Part shown: piece after piece, positions 6,642-6,664 of the stretch
Layout: each line of letters starts with the position of its first letter
How positions within the stretch are numbered: position 1 is the first letter of the stretch
Source of the DNA: Elusimicrobiota bacterium
Lineage (GTDB): Bacteria > Elusimicrobiota > Elusimicrobia > F11
Direction: 5' to 3'
Length of the DNA stretch: 6,664 bases
Assembly: GCA_022709485.1 (NCBI GenBank)
Contig: JAKLIS010000075.1
Coordinates: 1 to 6,664, forward strand
Position numbers and translations under genes: made by a program
Notes under the pieces: generated by a model
Told to the model about the DNA's origin: nothing
Seen by the model: only the letters and a program-made list of their open reading frames with translations
Database searches by the model: none

Positions 6642-6664
6642 AAGGGATAAAATCGTTTGTGTTC

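Noticed and set aside
1..6664. Search for CRISPR arrays, tRNA or rRNA genes, insertion sequences and riboswitches
   Set aside because: No regularly spaced repeats, no tRNA-like or rRNA stretch, no transposase and no recognised riboswitch core were seen on either strand.

Overview
The window is almost fully coding, and every convincing gene lies on the minus strand. The layout suggests an uncultured bacterium with very large multidomain surface proteins. The N-terminal domain of the giant protein, with its HIQDVH, SGAHYFAL, GVEN and GGFHT signatures in that order, is a type I associate from memory with Omnitrophota (former OP3). This placement is an inference and was not tested by search.

Read in transcription order, from right to left, the window holds four parts. 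(1) Positions 6544-6664 hold a short leader zone. It has a good Shine-Dalgarno sequence, a candidate 28-codon leader ORF, and a perfect 20-bp inverted repeat with a 5-nt loop inside that ORF. The ORF ends in the aromatic cluster FWYYWPQ, and its TGA overlaps the ATG of the next gene as ATGA. (2) Positions 5356-6543 encode a complete class I/II-fold PLP-dependent aminotransferase of the KAT-II/LysN type. (3) Positions 5190-5355 form a 166-bp gap with a weak nested inverted repeat, a possible -10 box and the ribosome binding site of the next gene. (4) Positions 1-5189 are one uninterrupted reading frame of 1729 codons that starts with a signal peptide and runs off the left edge without a stop.

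The giant protein has an N-terminal TIKI/ChaN/TraB-like domain, a pair of membrane segments, a Pro/Glu-rich linker, an unrecognised basic helical domain, a second acidic linker, a third membrane segment, a Lys/Pro-rich stretch and an unrecognised C-terminal region. A tract of nine C residues in its first linker could be a slippage site.

The two large genes are codirectional, but the sequence shows no functional link between them. The best candidate for an undescribed system is the leader arrangement ahead of the aminotransferase: a possible aromatic-sensing leader peptide, a strong hairpin and translational coupling. The giant surface protein is the second candidate.
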